Source: DATEGZ01 sp035279905 (GTDB lineage: Bacteria; Acidobacteriota; Vicinamibacteria; Vicinamibacterales; SCN-69-37). From it: a DNA stretch of 19,867 nt. The position numbers and the translations under genes are program-made. Positions 1 to 7,819 of the stretch are shown in pieces; the first letter of the stretch is position 1, and every line of letters begins with the position of its first letter. Location of the stretch: NCBI GenBank assembly GCA_035279905.1, contig DATEGZ010000204.1, positions 1 to 19,867 of the forward strand, read 5' to 3'. The notes beneath the pieces were generated by a model. The model was not told the DNA's origin, ran no database searches, and saw only the letters and a list, made by a program, of their open reading frames with translations.

Positions 1-1242
1 CGTCGCGCCAGCGACGAGGCCGTCGGCCGGCGAGCCGCCGATCACGACGAGCTCGTTGACGCCCGCGCGCGCGGCGGCGCGTCCACTCGCGTCGTGCAGC
101 GCGATCGCTTGATCGCCCAGCTCGAGCATCTCGCCGAGCACCGCGATGCGGCGCCCGGACGCCGGCGTCGCTGCGAGCGCCGCCAGCATCACCGCCATCG
201 CGGCCGGGCTGGCGTTGTAGGAATCGTCCACGAGCCTGACGCCTGACGAGAGCGTGGTGACCGCGCCACGGCGCGCCACCGGCGCCAGCGTCTTCACGCG
301 CGCCACGACGTCCTGCAGCGGAATCTGGAACTCGAGCGCGACCGCGGTCGCCGCAAGCACGTTGGACAGCTGCGCGCGTCCGGCAAGCGGCACGGTGAGT
401 TCGGCGGCGCCGGCCGGCGTCGCGATCGCGGCAGAGGTGCCGTCAAACCCGCGATCGACCACGTGACTGGCGCGCACATCGGCCGACCGAGACTCGCCGA
501 ACGTGACGCGGCGGCCCGTGAACTTTGCGACGTGCGACATGACCAGCGCGTCGTCGGCGTTGGCGACGACGACGGTCGCGGGCGTCGCGCGCTCGAGGAT
601 CTCGGCCTTGGCCCGCGCGATGGCCTCACGCGATCCGAAGAACCCGATATGCGCGTCGCCGACGTTCGTCCACACGCGCACGTCGGGATCGGCGATGCCG
701 ACGAGCGTGCGGATCTCGCCGGGATGGTTCATGCCGAGCTCGACGACCGCGACCTGCTGGCCCTGCGCGAGCTCGGTCAGCGAAAGCGGCAGACCGATGT
801 GGTTGTTGAGATTTCCGCGATTGCGGAACACGACGTAGCGCGTCGCGAGCAACTCCGCCGTGACTTCCTTGGTCGTCGTCTTGCCCGCGCTCCCGGTGAT
901 CGCGACGACGCGCGCGCCGGATCGGCGGCGAATGTCGTGGCCCAGCCGCTGCAGCGCCTCGAGCGTGTCAGGCACGGAGATCACTGCGACGTCCGCGGGG
1001 GCGGAGACCGGCGCGGACGCGATCACGCCCGCGGCGCCGGCCGCAATCGCGGCCGCCGCGAATTCGTGCCCGTCGAACCGGTCGCCGCGCAGGGCGACAA
1101 AGAGCGACCCCGGCACGATCGCGCGGCTGTCCGTCGAGACGCCGCGAAACTCCCGCGCCGGCTCGCCGTTCACCAGGCGGCCTCCGGTCGCGGTCACGAC
1201 CATCCCCGCTGTCAGCACGACGGCGCTCACGATGGGCGTCAC
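1..1242 (-). CDS. murF: UDP-N-acetylmuramoyl-tripeptide--D-alanyl-D-alanine ligase MurF (3' end cut by window edge)
   Basis: MurF is the cytoplasmic ATP-dependent ligase that adds D-Ala-D-Ala to UDP-MurNAc-tripeptide, the last step in making the peptidoglycan precursor. My translation of the minus strand gives 414 codons open to base 1. Visible motifs: N-terminal STDSRAIVPGSLFVAL (about residues 36-51), the Mur-ligase P-loop TGSAGKTTTKE (116-126), GNLNNHIG (143-150), ELGMNHPGEI (168-177), DDSYNASP (339-346) and LGEMLELGD (369-377) in the C-terminal domain. The family is usually about 450-470 residues, so roughly 40-50 C-terminal residues lie outside the window. I chose the GTG at 1242 because it forms a 4-base GTGA overlap with the murE stop; an internal GTG at 1230 and an ATG at 1203 are less likely. 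It is translationally coupled to murE in the dcw operon. Confidence 0.95.
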   Translation of the reverse strand, partial: MTPIVSAVVLTAGMVVTATGGRLVNGEPAREFRGVSTDSRAIVPGSLFVALRGDRFDGHEFAAAAIAAGAAGVIASAPVSAPADVAVISVPDTLEALQRLGHDIRRRSGARVVAITGSAGKTTTKEVTAELLATRYVVFRNRGNLNNHIGLPLSLTELAQGQQVAVVELGMNHPGEIRTLVGIADPDVRVWTNVGDAHIGFFGSREAIARAKAEILERATPATVVVANADDALVMSHVAKFTGRRVTFGESRSADVRASHVVDRGFDGTSAAIATPAGAAELTVPLAGRAQLSNVLAATAVALEFQIPLQDVVARVKTLAPVARRGAVTTLSSGVRLVDDSYNASPAAMAVMLAALAATPASGRRIAVLGEMLELGDQAIALHDASGRAAARAGVNELVVIGGSPADGLVAGAT

Positions 1243-2771
1243 ACGCGTGAAGCGGCCCGGCGCTGTCCCAGGGCCGCGCGCACGACCTCGACGTCGTCGA
1301 AAGGCAACGTCCGGTCGCCGATGATTTGGTATTTCTCGTGGCCCTTGCCCGCGATGATCACGAGATCGCCCGGCTTGGCCATCTTGATCGCGTACTCGAT
1401 CGCCTTGCGCCGGTCGACTTGCACGACGAACGGCGTCTGCGGCCGTTTCGGCGCGCCGGGCTCGGCCGGCGGCGCGAGGCCGCGCTGGATCTCCTCGATG
1501 ATGCGCTCCGGATCCTCCGAGCGCGGGTTGTCCGACGTCAGCACGACGAAGTCGCTCAGCCGCGCGGCGACCGCGCCCATCAGCGGGCGCTTGGTCCTAT
1601 CGCGATCGCCGCCGCAGCCGAAAACAGTGACGAGCCGGCCCTGAGCCAGCGGGCGTGCAGTTTCGAGCAAATTTTTCAGGGCGTCATCGGTGTGCGCGTA
1701 GTCCACCGTCACGCGCACGTCGTCGCTGCTGCCGGACACGACCTGGAAGCGGCCAGGCACGTTCTCGAGCCGCGCGAGGCCTTCTTCAATCGCCGCCGTC
1801 GGCACGTCGAGCGCGATCGCGGTCGCGACGACGCCGAGGATGTTGTAGACATTCGGCCGGCCCACGAGCGGCGACCGGATCGCGATCGGACCGCGCGGCG
1901 TCTCCGCCTCGAACGCGAGGCCTTCGAGCGAGGAGTGCACCGCGGGTGCGCGCACGTCGGCGGGCCGATCGATCCCGAAGGTCACCACGCGCGGCAGCGT
2001 CTTCGCCAGCTCGAGCCCGCGTGGGTCGTCGACGTTGACGATCGCGGGCGCGCCGGCCGGCAGCATCTCGAACAGCCGCCGCTTGGCCGCGAAGTACTGC
2101 GCCATGTCGCCGTGAAAATCCAGATGATCGCGCGTGAGGTTCGTGAAGATGCCCGCAGCAAATCGCAGGTACGCGACGCGGTGCAGCACCAGCGCGTGCG
2201 AGGAGACCTCCATCGCGCACGCCTTGCAGCCGGCTTCGACCATCTCGCGAAGCAGGCGCTGGACCTCCGACGCCTCTGGCGTCGTGTGCGCGGCGTCGCG
2301 CTCCGACTGCGGCCCCGCGCCGGTGCGAACGCTCACCGTACCGAGCCGTCCGCACGGGCGGCCGGCCGCGTCGAATACCGACGCCAGCAAGTACGTCGTC
2401 GTCGTCTTGCCGTTGGTGCCGGTCACGCCGACGACCGTGAGCTGCTCGCTGGGATGGTTGAAGACGATCGACGCGAGCTCGGCGAGCGCCAGCCGCGCGT
2501 CGGTCGTGCGAATCCAGGGCACTGTCGTGGCGGCCGGACGCGGCGTCTCCGCGATCACCGCGATCGCGCCGCGCCTGACGGCATCCGCGGCGAACGCCGT
2601 GCCGTCGTGACGCTGGCCGTGCACGGCGACGAACACCGTGCCCGCCGACACCGCGCGGGAATCGTGCGTCACGCCCGTCACGCGGACGTCGGCGCGGCCG
2701 GCGCCGGTCACGATCGACCGGGCGTCGGGCGCGAGCGACCTCGCCGCGGCCACCAGCGCGGACAGTGTCAT
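1239..2771 (-). CDS. murE: UDP-N-acetylmuramoyl-L-alanyl-D-glutamate--2,6-diaminopimelate ligase MurE
   Basis: MurE adds the third residue of the peptidoglycan stem peptide to UDP-MurNAc-L-Ala-D-Glu in the cytoplasm, using ATP. The 510-residue product has the usual three Mur-ligase domains: the UDP-binding N-terminus with THDSRAVSAGTVFVA (35-49), the central ATPase domain with P-loop TGTNGKTT (117-124), HTTPEA (162-167), EVSSHAL (188-194), TRDHLDFHG (213-221) and the lysine that is carbamylated in the family (K230 in AAKRRLF), and a C-terminal domain with FGCGGDRDRTKRP (384-396). The DNPR motif (414-417), followed by SEDP, is the known signature for meso-diaminopimelate binding, so I infer meso-DAP-type peptidoglycan rather than lysine type. 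GKGHE is at 475-479. The ATG at 2771 overlaps the ftsI stop as ATGA, and an AAGGGG ribosome binding site sits just upstream. Confidence 0.96.
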   Translation of the reverse strand: MTLSALVAAARSLAPDARSIVTGAGRADVRVTGVTHDSRAVSAGTVFVAVHGQRHDGTAFAADAVRRGAIAVIAETPRPAATTVPWIRTTDARLALAELASIVFNHPSEQLTVVGVTGTNGKTTTTYLLASVFDAAGRPCGRLGTVSVRTGAGPQSERDAAHTTPEASEVQRLLREMVEAGCKACAMEVSSHALVLHRVAYLRFAAGIFTNLTRDHLDFHGDMAQYFAAKRRLFEMLPAGAPAIVNVDDPRGLELAKTLPRVVTFGIDRPADVRAPAVHSSLEGLAFEAETPRGPIAIRSPLVGRPNVYNILGVVATAIALDVPTAAIEEGLARLENVPGRFQVVSGSSDDVRVTVDYAHTDDALKNLLETARPLAQGRLVTVFGCGGDRDRTKRPLMGAVAARLSDFVVLTSDNPRSEDPERIIEEIQRGLAPPAEPGAPKRPQTPFVVQVDRRKAIEYAIKMAKPGDLVIIAGKGHEKYQIIGDRTLPFDDVEVVRAALGQRRAASRV

Positions 2772-4846
2772 CGCCCCTTGCCCCCGGGCGACCCGGACGG
2801 CTTCGACGCGTCCTGCGGCGACCGATGGAGATCGAGCACGCTGACTTCGCCGGACTGGACGAGTTGTCCCGGCTCGGGCGTTTGCGCGGTGACGAATCCG
2901 GAACCCCGTAGCCGCACCAGCAAGCCCGCGCGGCCGAGAGCTCGCACCGCATCGCGCGCCGCGAGCCCACGCACGTCCGGCATCGGCTTGCGGTCGCCCA
3001 CGGACGTCATGGCCGGGATCACCGTCGGCAGCTCTGGCGAGGACACGACGGGCGCCGGGGCCCCCGCGACGACGATCGGCGGAACCGGGCGAATCGTCGG
3101 CGGCACGGCCATCTGGCGCAGCGCCTGGTCGGCGATGCGCTTGAATACCGGCGCGGCCACTTCGCCGCCGTAGTGCCCGCCCTGGCGCGGGTCGTCGATG
3201 ACGACGAGAATCGTGAGAACCGGATTGCGCGACGGAACGAATCCGACGAACGACGAGTTGTACACGTTCGCGTAGCGGTGGTCGACGAGCTGCTGCGCGG
3301 TGCCCGTCTTGCCGGCCACCTGATAGCGATCCATCTGGGCCGCCTTGGCCGTGCCGCGCTCGACGACGCCTTCCATGAACGTCGTGATGATCGCGGCGGT
3401 CTCCGGGTCGATCGCCCGACGCAGGACCTTCGGCGCGACGACTTCGCGCTTGCCGTCACGGACGATCGCGGCCACGACGTGCGGGGCGTAGAGCGTGCCG
3501 CCGTTGGCGACCGCGCTCGCGGCCGTCACCATCTGCAGCGGCGTGACGCTGATGTTGTAGCCCATCGACATCGACGCGAGCGTGCTCTCATCGATCTTTG
3601 ACTCCGGAGCGACGATGCCGGCGCTCTGACCCTTGAAATCGGAGCCGAGTACTTCGCCAAAGCCGAACCGGTGGACGTAACGGCTCATCAGCACGGCGCC
3701 GACACGCAGCCCCGCCTTGATCGCGCCGACGTTGCTGGACTTGACGATCACGTCCATGAACGAAAGCACCCCGTAGTTGTGCCCCTTGGCTTCGGTAATC
3801 GGCTTCCGGCCCTTGAACGTGATGGAGCCAGGATTGGTGTCGATCATTTCCGTCGCCTTGAGCACACCTTCCTGGAGCGCCGCTCCCGCGGTGACGATCT
3901 TGAACGTTGATCCCGGCTCGTACACATCCTGCGTCGCGCGATTGCGCCGCTCGTCTGTCGTGAAGGCGCCGGGCGAGTTGGGGTTGAACGTGGGATAGCT
4001 CGCCATCGCGAGGATCTCGCCAGTCATCGGATTCATGACGATCACGGTCCCACCCCGCGCGTCGTGCTCCTTCACCGCGGTTTCGAGCTCGCGCTCTGCG
4101 ATCCACTGCACATTCCGATCGATCGTCAGCTCGAGCGTCGCGCCGGGCACCGCCGGCACTTCGACGCGCGTCTGCATGGGCTTTTTGCCGTCCCGCTCGA
4201 TCAGGAACTCACCGGGCTGGCCGCCAACCACATCGTCATAGACGAGCTCGAGTCCAGCGAGCCCCTCGTTGTTCAGGCCGTCGCCGACGCCGACGAATCC
4301 AAGCAGATGCGCGGCCAGCCACCCGTTCGGGTAGTACCGGCCGGGTTCGGCCGTGAGCGAGATGCCTTGCAGCTGGAGCGCCCGCACCCGCTCCACTTGC
4401 TTTCCCGACACCGCGCGCCAGCGGCGCAACCACGCGAACTCGCGCTTCCGGTCAGACAGCTTGGCAACGAAGTCAGCCCTTTCTGTCGGCGAGCAGTCGC
4501 CCAGCGCCGCGCACAGCTGCGCCGCCGTGGCCACCGGGTCGTCGACATCGGAAGGATCGGCGGTGATCGCGGTGCCTTCGGCCGACGTCGCGAGCATCTG
4601 TCCGTGGCGATCGACGATGTCGCCGCGTGGCGCGGGCACGGTTATGTGCTTGCGCTGCTGATTGAGCGCAGCCGTCACGTAGGTGTCGTGCTCGATGACC
4701 TGGAGCCAGAGGAGCCGCGCCTGCACGACGGATCCCCAGAGCGTGATCGCGGCCAGGATGGCCACGACGCGGCGTTTGATCCCCTGCCGCCACTGAACTT
4801 CAAAGGCCTCGCCGGGCCGCTCAGTCGTCTGCAGTACGTCGATCAC
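2768..4846 (-). CDS. ftsI: Division-specific peptidoglycan transpeptidase FtsI/PBP3 with C-terminal PASTA domain
   Basis: This 692-residue protein is a class B penicillin-binding protein that cross-links septal peptidoglycan; it is anchored in the inner membrane with its catalytic domain in the periplasm. A short cytoplasmic N-terminus is followed by one membrane segment (about 26-46), a dimerisation domain with PAPRGDIVDRHG (71-82), and the transpeptidase domain. All three catalytic motifs are present: STFK with nucleophile S313, SSN (370-372) and KTGT (513-516). After the catalytic domain a proline- and valine-rich linker (about 580-615) leads to one PASTA domain (about 619-675), beginning KPMPDVRGLAARDAVRAL; a basic, Ser/Gly-rich tail ends the protein. 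Position between ftsL and murE supports FtsI rather than another PBP. The start is GTG, with AAAGG about 8 bases upstream and a 12-base gap after ftsL. Confidence 0.95.
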   Translation of the reverse strand: MIDVLQTTERPGEAFEVQWRQGIKRRVVAILAAITLWGSVVQARLLWLQVIEHDTYVTAALNQQRKHITVPAPRGDIVDRHGQMLATSAEGTAITADPSDVDDPVATAAQLCAALGDCSPTERADFVAKLSDRKREFAWLRRWRAVSGKQVERVRALQLQGISLTAEPGRYYPNGWLAAHLLGFVGVGDGLNNEGLAGLELVYDDVVGGQPGEFLIERDGKKPMQTRVEVPAVPGATLELTIDRNVQWIAERELETAVKEHDARGGTVIVMNPMTGEILAMASYPTFNPNSPGAFTTDERRNRATQDVYEPGSTFKIVTAGAALQEGVLKATEMIDTNPGSITFKGRKPITEAKGHNYGVLSFMDVIVKSSNVGAIKAGLRVGAVLMSRYVHRFGFGEVLGSDFKGQSAGIVAPESKIDESTLASMSMGYNISVTPLQMVTAASAVANGGTLYAPHVVAAIVRDGKREVVAPKVLRRAIDPETAAIITTFMEGVVERGTAKAAQMDRYQVAGKTGTAQQLVDHRYANVYNSSFVGFVPSRNPVLTILVVIDDPRQGGHYGGEVAAPVFKRIADQALRQMAVPPTIRPVPPIVVAGAPAPVVSSPELPTVIPAMTSVGDRKPMPDVRGLAARDAVRALGRAGLLVRLRGSGFVTAQTPEPGQLVQSGEVSVLDLHRSPQDASKPSGSPGGKGR

Positions 4847-4858
4847 AGGCTCCGCCTT

Positions 4859-5248
4859 TCACCGAACCGCGGCCACGATCCCCTTGCCGGCCGTCGTCGC
4901 CGGCACCTTGTCGATCACGAGCGTGTCGTTCGAGGCGGGGTGCGCCATGTGCAGCTCCTGCGTCGCGCGCGCCGCGAGGTACTGCGGCGCGTGCACCCGC
5001 TCGTACTCGACGCGCAGCTGCCGGCTCTTCGTCTCCTCCTCGGCGAGCAACCGGCGCGCCGTCTCGATGTCGTAGCCGTACTGCACGACCTGGAGGTGCT
5101 GCCACACCGCAAACAGCAGCGTGCCGACGACCACGACCGCCAGCCAGAGCGTGCGCAGGAACTCGCGCTTCTGCCCATGGTCGACTTCGCGGACGACCGG
5201 GTTGTTGCGAATGTCTTTCTTAATGGCGTATTCGACGTCGATGCTCAT
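4859..5248 (-). CDS. ftsL: Cell division protein FtsL-like
   Basis: A 129-residue bitopic membrane protein in the ftsL slot between rsmH and ftsI. It has a charged cytoplasmic N-terminus (about 1-31), one transmembrane helix (about 32-50, LRTLWLAVVVVGTLLFAVW), and a periplasmic part that begins with a heptad-like coiled coil rich in Glu, Arg and Leu (about 55-85, including ETARRLLAEEETKSRQLR). FtsL proteins form the FtsQLB complex that activates FtsWI at the septum. FtsL sequence is poorly conserved, so the name rests on size, topology and synteny rather than residues. The ATG at 5248 overlaps the rsmH stop as ATGA. A longer in-frame reading upstream exists, but it runs through rsmH and has no support. 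Confidence 0.85.
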   Translation of the reverse strand: MSIDVEYAIKKDIRNNPVVREVDHGQKREFLRTLWLAVVVVGTLLFAVWQHLQVVQYGYDIETARRLLAEEETKSRQLRVEYERVHAPQYLAARATQELHMAHPASNDTLVIDKVPATTAGKGIVAAVR

Positions 5249-6126
5249 GCCGTCTTCTCCACGACGCGAAGCCGGGCGCTGCGCGCCCGCGGATTGCGCT
5301 GAACTTCCTCGTCCCCCGGCCCGACCGGCTTGCGCGTCACGAGCGCCACTGCCCCGTCGGCCGCCAGCCGGCGAAAGGTGTGCTTGACGACGCGGTCTTC
5401 GAGCGAGTGGAACGCGATGACCGCCAACCGCGCGCCGGGTTCGAGCGCCGCGACCGCCTCTTCGAGAAATCGTTCGAGGCCGTCGAGCTCCCGGTTCACC
5501 CAGATTCGCAGGGCCTGGAACGTGCGCGTCGCTGGATCGATGCGCTGTCTCCCCCGCCCGCCGGCCGCGGCGCGTACGACCGACGCCAGTGCTCCCGTCT
5601 CCGTCAACGCCTGGCGGGCGCGCGCGCGAACGATCGCGCGCGCGATCCGCCGGGCATGGCGCTCCTCCCCGAAGCGCCAAATCACATCCGCCAGCGTCGC
5701 CTCTTCGGCCGACGCAATCATCTCGGCCGCCGTGTGCCCGCTCGATCGATCCATTCGCATGTCGAGCGGCCCCGACAGCCGAAAACTGAATCCCCGCGTC
5801 GCGTCGTCGAGCTGCAGCGACGACACGCCCAAGTCCACGACGATGCCCGCGACGCGCTCCAGCCCGCGATCCACCAGCACGCGCGGAAGGTCGCGGTAGT
5901 CGGCGTGCACCAGATCGACTCGCGTCCCCGCTCCGGCGAGCACCGGCGCGGCCAGAGCCAATGCGGCCTCGTCGCGGTCGATGCCGATCAGCCGGCCGGC
6001 GCCTGCCTCGAGCAACGCTGACGCGTGTCCGCCCAGTCCGACTGTGCCGTCCACGTAAACGCCGTTGAGCCGAGGCCGCAGGAACGAGACGACCTCCGAG
6101 ACCAGCACCGGCTCATGCGACGCCAC
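5245..6126 (-). CDS. rsmH: 16S rRNA (cytosine(1402)-N(4))-methyltransferase RsmH (MraW)
   Basis: RsmH uses S-adenosylmethionine to methylate N4 of C1402 in the decoding centre of 16S rRNA. The 293-residue protein matches the family from end to end: HEPVLVSEVV (4-13), the SAM-binding DGTVGLGGHASALLE (26-40), GIDRDE (48-53), DLGVSSLQLDDATRGFSF (98-115), GPLDMRMD (119-126), FGEERHARRIARAIV (152-166), PATRTFQALRIWVN (198-211), AFHSLEDRVVK (238-248) and NPRARSARLRV (278-288). The start is GTG one base after the mraZ stop; it places the conserved His-x-Pro-Val-Leu a few residues from the N-terminus, as in the family. It is the second gene of the dcw operon and is likely translated from the mraZ promoter. 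Confidence 0.96.
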   Translation of the reverse strand: MASHEPVLVSEVVSFLRPRLNGVYVDGTVGLGGHASALLEAGAGRLIGIDRDEAALALAAPVLAGAGTRVDLVHADYRDLPRVLVDRGLERVAGIVVDLGVSSLQLDDATRGFSFRLSGPLDMRMDRSSGHTAAEMIASAEEATLADVIWRFGEERHARRIARAIVRARARQALTETGALASVVRAAAGGRGRQRIDPATRTFQALRIWVNRELDGLERFLEEAVAALEPGARLAVIAFHSLEDRVVKHTFRRLAADGAVALVTRKPVGPGDEEVQRNPRARSARLRVVEKTA

Positions 6127-6127
6127 C

Positions 6128-6568
6128 TCAAATGCCGAATTCGGCGAGCGCCCGCGCGTCGTCGTCCGTGAACGGCTCGCGGTTGAGCTTGGCCAGGAGC
6201 CGATCGTGGTTCCAGACTTCGAGGTACGTCATCTGGCCCAGCACGTCGACGTCGCCGGTCATGCCGGCCGCGTCGCGCAGCCGGCCGGGGATCAACACCC
6301 GACCCTGCACGTCGAACTCCCCGACCTGGCCGTAGTAGTTCACGCGGTCGAGAAACTTCAGTCGAGCGGGATGGGCGGAAGGCATGCGCGCGACGCGCGC
6401 CTCCACCGCCAGCCACTCGTTCATGGGGTAGATGCGCACCGAGTCGCCGCTCAAGCTGGTGAGGTACAGACCAGCCCCGTGCTGGTCCTCCACAAGCGCC
6501 CGAAAGGCGTTGGGAATCTTCAGCCGCCCTTTGTCATCTATCTTGGCGGGATAGCTTCCCCGAAGCAC
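6128..6568 (-). CDS. mraZ: Transcriptional regulator / cell division protein MraZ
   Basis: MraZ is an AbrB-fold DNA-binding protein that forms ring-shaped oligomers and represses its own dcw promoter in species where it has been tested. The 146-residue product carries the two tandem half-domains with the DxxxR signature: DDKGRLKIP (11-19) and DVQGRVLIP (86-94). It opens with the family-typical LRGSY. I chose the GTG at 6568 because it gives that canonical N-terminus and lies 5 bases after a GGAG ribosome binding site (6574-6577). A GTG at 6574 is in frame and would add two residues, but it has no properly spaced ribosome binding site and falls inside a predicted operator box. It is the first gene of the minus-strand dcw operon. 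Confidence 0.94.
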   Translation of the reverse strand: MLRGSYPAKIDDKGRLKIPNAFRALVEDQHGAGLYLTSLSGDSVRIYPMNEWLAVEARVARMPSAHPARLKFLDRVNYYGQVGEFDVQGRVLIPGRLRDAAGMTGDVDVLGQMTYLEVWNHDRLLAKLNREPFTDDDARALAEFGI

Positions 6569-6573
6569 GTCCA

Positions 6574-6598
6574 CTCCACTTTGTTCCAGCTAACTCCA
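6574..6598 (-). promoter_or_regulatory. Predicted MraZ operator: three 10-base-spaced TGGA(G/A) boxes
   Basis: On the minus strand three pentamers stand in direct orientation with exact 10-base spacing: TGGAG (6598-6594), TGGAA (6588-6584) and TGGAG (6578-6574), each separated by five unrelated bases. This copies the layout of known MraZ operators (three TGGGN boxes with 5-base spacers in Escherichia coli), with A in place of the third G. The boxes lie just after the -10 element, across the expected transcription start and leader, and the last one contains the GGAG ribosome binding site. Binding here could therefore block transcription of the whole dcw operon. The repeat and spacing are seen directly; the function is inferred from position before mraZ. 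Confidence 0.72.
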
Positions 6599-6603
6599 CG
6601 CGC

Positions 6604-6632
6604 ATGGTAGAAGTACATATCGGACGTGTCAA
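6604..6632 (-). promoter_or_regulatory. Sigma70-type promoter of the mraZ/dcw operon
   Basis: Read on the minus strand, a perfect -35 hexamer TTGACA (6632-6627) is followed after exactly 17 bases by TACCAT (6609-6604), which matches the -10 consensus at 4 of 6 positions including the key A at position 2 and T at position 6. The expected start of transcription is near 6597, giving a leader of about 30 bases before the mraZ GTG. The predicted MraZ boxes begin six bases after the -10. It is the best promoter match I found in the divergent gap. Confidence 0.7.
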
Positions 6633-6714
6633 TCGCAAAGTACAGACAGGACTAGACTTACGTTTTTTCTTCGCCCTCGAATTGAGACGAAAGTCGGGCG
6701 AAAATTCACGGGCG

Positions 6715-6723
6715 TGATAGCAT
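6715..6723 (+). promoter_or_regulatory. Possible extended -10 element before the YchF-like gene
   Basis: TGATAGCAT reads as an extended -10 (TG, one base, then TAGCAT, 4 of 6 to TATAAT). It lies 13 bases before the ATG at 6737, so a transcript from it would have a leader of only about 7 bases. No credible -35 hexamer stands at the right distance, and no clear ribosome binding site precedes the ATG, so the call is weak. A very similar word precedes the glycan operon at 7839-7847, which raises its interest. Confidence 0.3.
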
Positions 6724-6736
6724 CTCGGGTTCGTCT

Positions 6737-7816
6737 ATGTTGCGCGCGGGACTCATTGGACTGCCCTCCTCCGGAAAGAGCACGCTCTTCCAACTGCTGA
6801 CGAGCACGCGCGAGGCGACCCGGACCCGGGGCAAGGCAGAAGCCAACGTCGGCATCTCCCGGGTGCCCGACGAGCGACTCGATCAATTGACGGCGATGTT
6901 CCAGCCGCAAAAGCGCGTGCCGGCCACGGTCGAGTTCGCGGACATGGCGGCCGGCCAGACGGGCGCGAAGTCGCTCGTCGACGTCGTCGCGTACCGCAAC
7001 GCGGACGCGCTGCTGCACGTCGTGCGCGCGTTCCGCGACGCGTCGGTGCCGCATCCGCAGGAGACGATCTCGCCTGTGCGCGACGCGCGCACGATCGAGG
7101 ACGAGCTCCTGCTGGCCGATCTCGGCGTCGCGGAGCGCCGGCTCGAGCGGCTCGAAAAAGATCTGAAGAAGAGCGCTCTGCCCGATCTCGTGAAAGAGCA
7201 AGCGATCCTCGTGCGCTGCAAGGCAGCGCTCGAGTCCGGCAAGGCGTTGCGCACGCTCGGGCTCGAGGGCGAGGATCTGCGGCGGCTGCGCGGCTTTCAA
7301 TTCCTCTCGGCCAAACCGCTGCTCATCGTCGTGAATCTCGACGAGGCGGACGTCAGCAGGACGGACGAGGCGGCCGCGGCGTTCGGGCTGACGGATCTGC
7401 TCGCCGAGACGCGCACGGCGGCGGTCGGCGTCTGCGCGAAGATCGAGCTCGAGATCTCACAGCTCGACGCGGCCGACGCCGACGCGTTCATGAAAGACCT
7501 CGGGCTGCGCGCGTCGGGGCTCGATCGCGTGATCCGCGCGGCGTACGACCTGCTGGGCTACATCTCCTTTTTCACCGTCGGCGAGGACGAATGCCGCGCG
7601 TGGTCGATTCCGCGCGACACGCCCGCGCAGGAAGCGGCCGGGGCGATTCACTCCGACATCCAGCGCGGCTTCATTCGCGCCGAAGTCGTTCCGTGCGAAC
7701 GGCTGCTCGCGCGCGGGTCGCTCGCCGCCTGCCGGGATCACGGCGAGCTGCGGCTCGAGGGCAAGGAGTATCGCGTGGCGGACGGGGATGTGATTGAGTT
7801 CCGGCACGCAACGTGA
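6737..7816 (+). CDS. Divergent YchF/Obg-family nucleotide-binding ATPase with C-terminal TGS-like domain
   Basis: The 359-residue length is close to that of YchF (about 363). The N-terminus has a P-loop, GLPSSGKST (8-16), then ANVGISRVPDERLDQL (36-51) and VPATVEFADM (61-70), both recognisable YchF segments. A helical region (about 120-180) and a C-terminal TGS/DUF933-type domain follow (about 275-356), with SFFTVGEDECRAW, AAGAIHSDIQRGFIRAEV and LRLEGKEYRVADGDVIEFR, all typical of YchF. Where GTPases have NKxD it has NLDE (200-203), as expected of the ATP-preferring YchF branch. The G3 stretch is unusual: DMAAGQTGAKSLVD (69-82) instead of DIAGLVKGA and the following GEGLGN. YchF binds ribosomes and is tied to stress responses in studied bacteria; this may be a paralogue with a different role. 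It is transcribed divergently from mraZ and 49 bases upstream of the glycan operon. Confidence 0.85.
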   Translation: MLRAGLIGLPSSGKSTLFQLLTSTREATRTRGKAEANVGISRVPDERLDQLTAMFQPQKRVPATVEFADMAAGQTGAKSLVDVVAYRNADALLHVVRAFRDASVPHPQETISPVRDARTIEDELLLADLGVAERRLERLEKDLKKSALPDLVKEQAILVRCKAALESGKALRTLGLEGEDLRRLRGFQFLSAKPLLIVVNLDEADVSRTDEAAAAFGLTDLLAETRTAAVGVCAKIELEISQLDAADADAFMKDLGLRASGLDRVIRAAYDLLGYISFFTVGEDECRAWSIPRDTPAQEAAGAIHSDIQRGFIRAEVVPCERLLARGSLAACRDHGELRLEGKEYRVADGDVIEFRHAT

Positions 7817-7819
7817 TGC

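Noticed and set aside
1326..3173. 615-codon plus-strand frame opposite murE and ftsI
   Set aside because: Low-complexity Arg/Ala-rich antisense translation; the minus strand encodes complete MurE and FtsI with all catalytic motifs.
4859..5680. 273-codon frame extending ftsL upstream
   Set aside because: The extension is an off-frame reading of rsmH; the ATG at 5248 gives a normal-sized FtsL and an ATGA overlap.
6661..6667. T-rich run (CGTTTTTTC) as an intrinsic terminator
   Set aside because: No GC-rich stem precedes it on the plus strand and it lies between two divergent genes, where a terminator is not expected.
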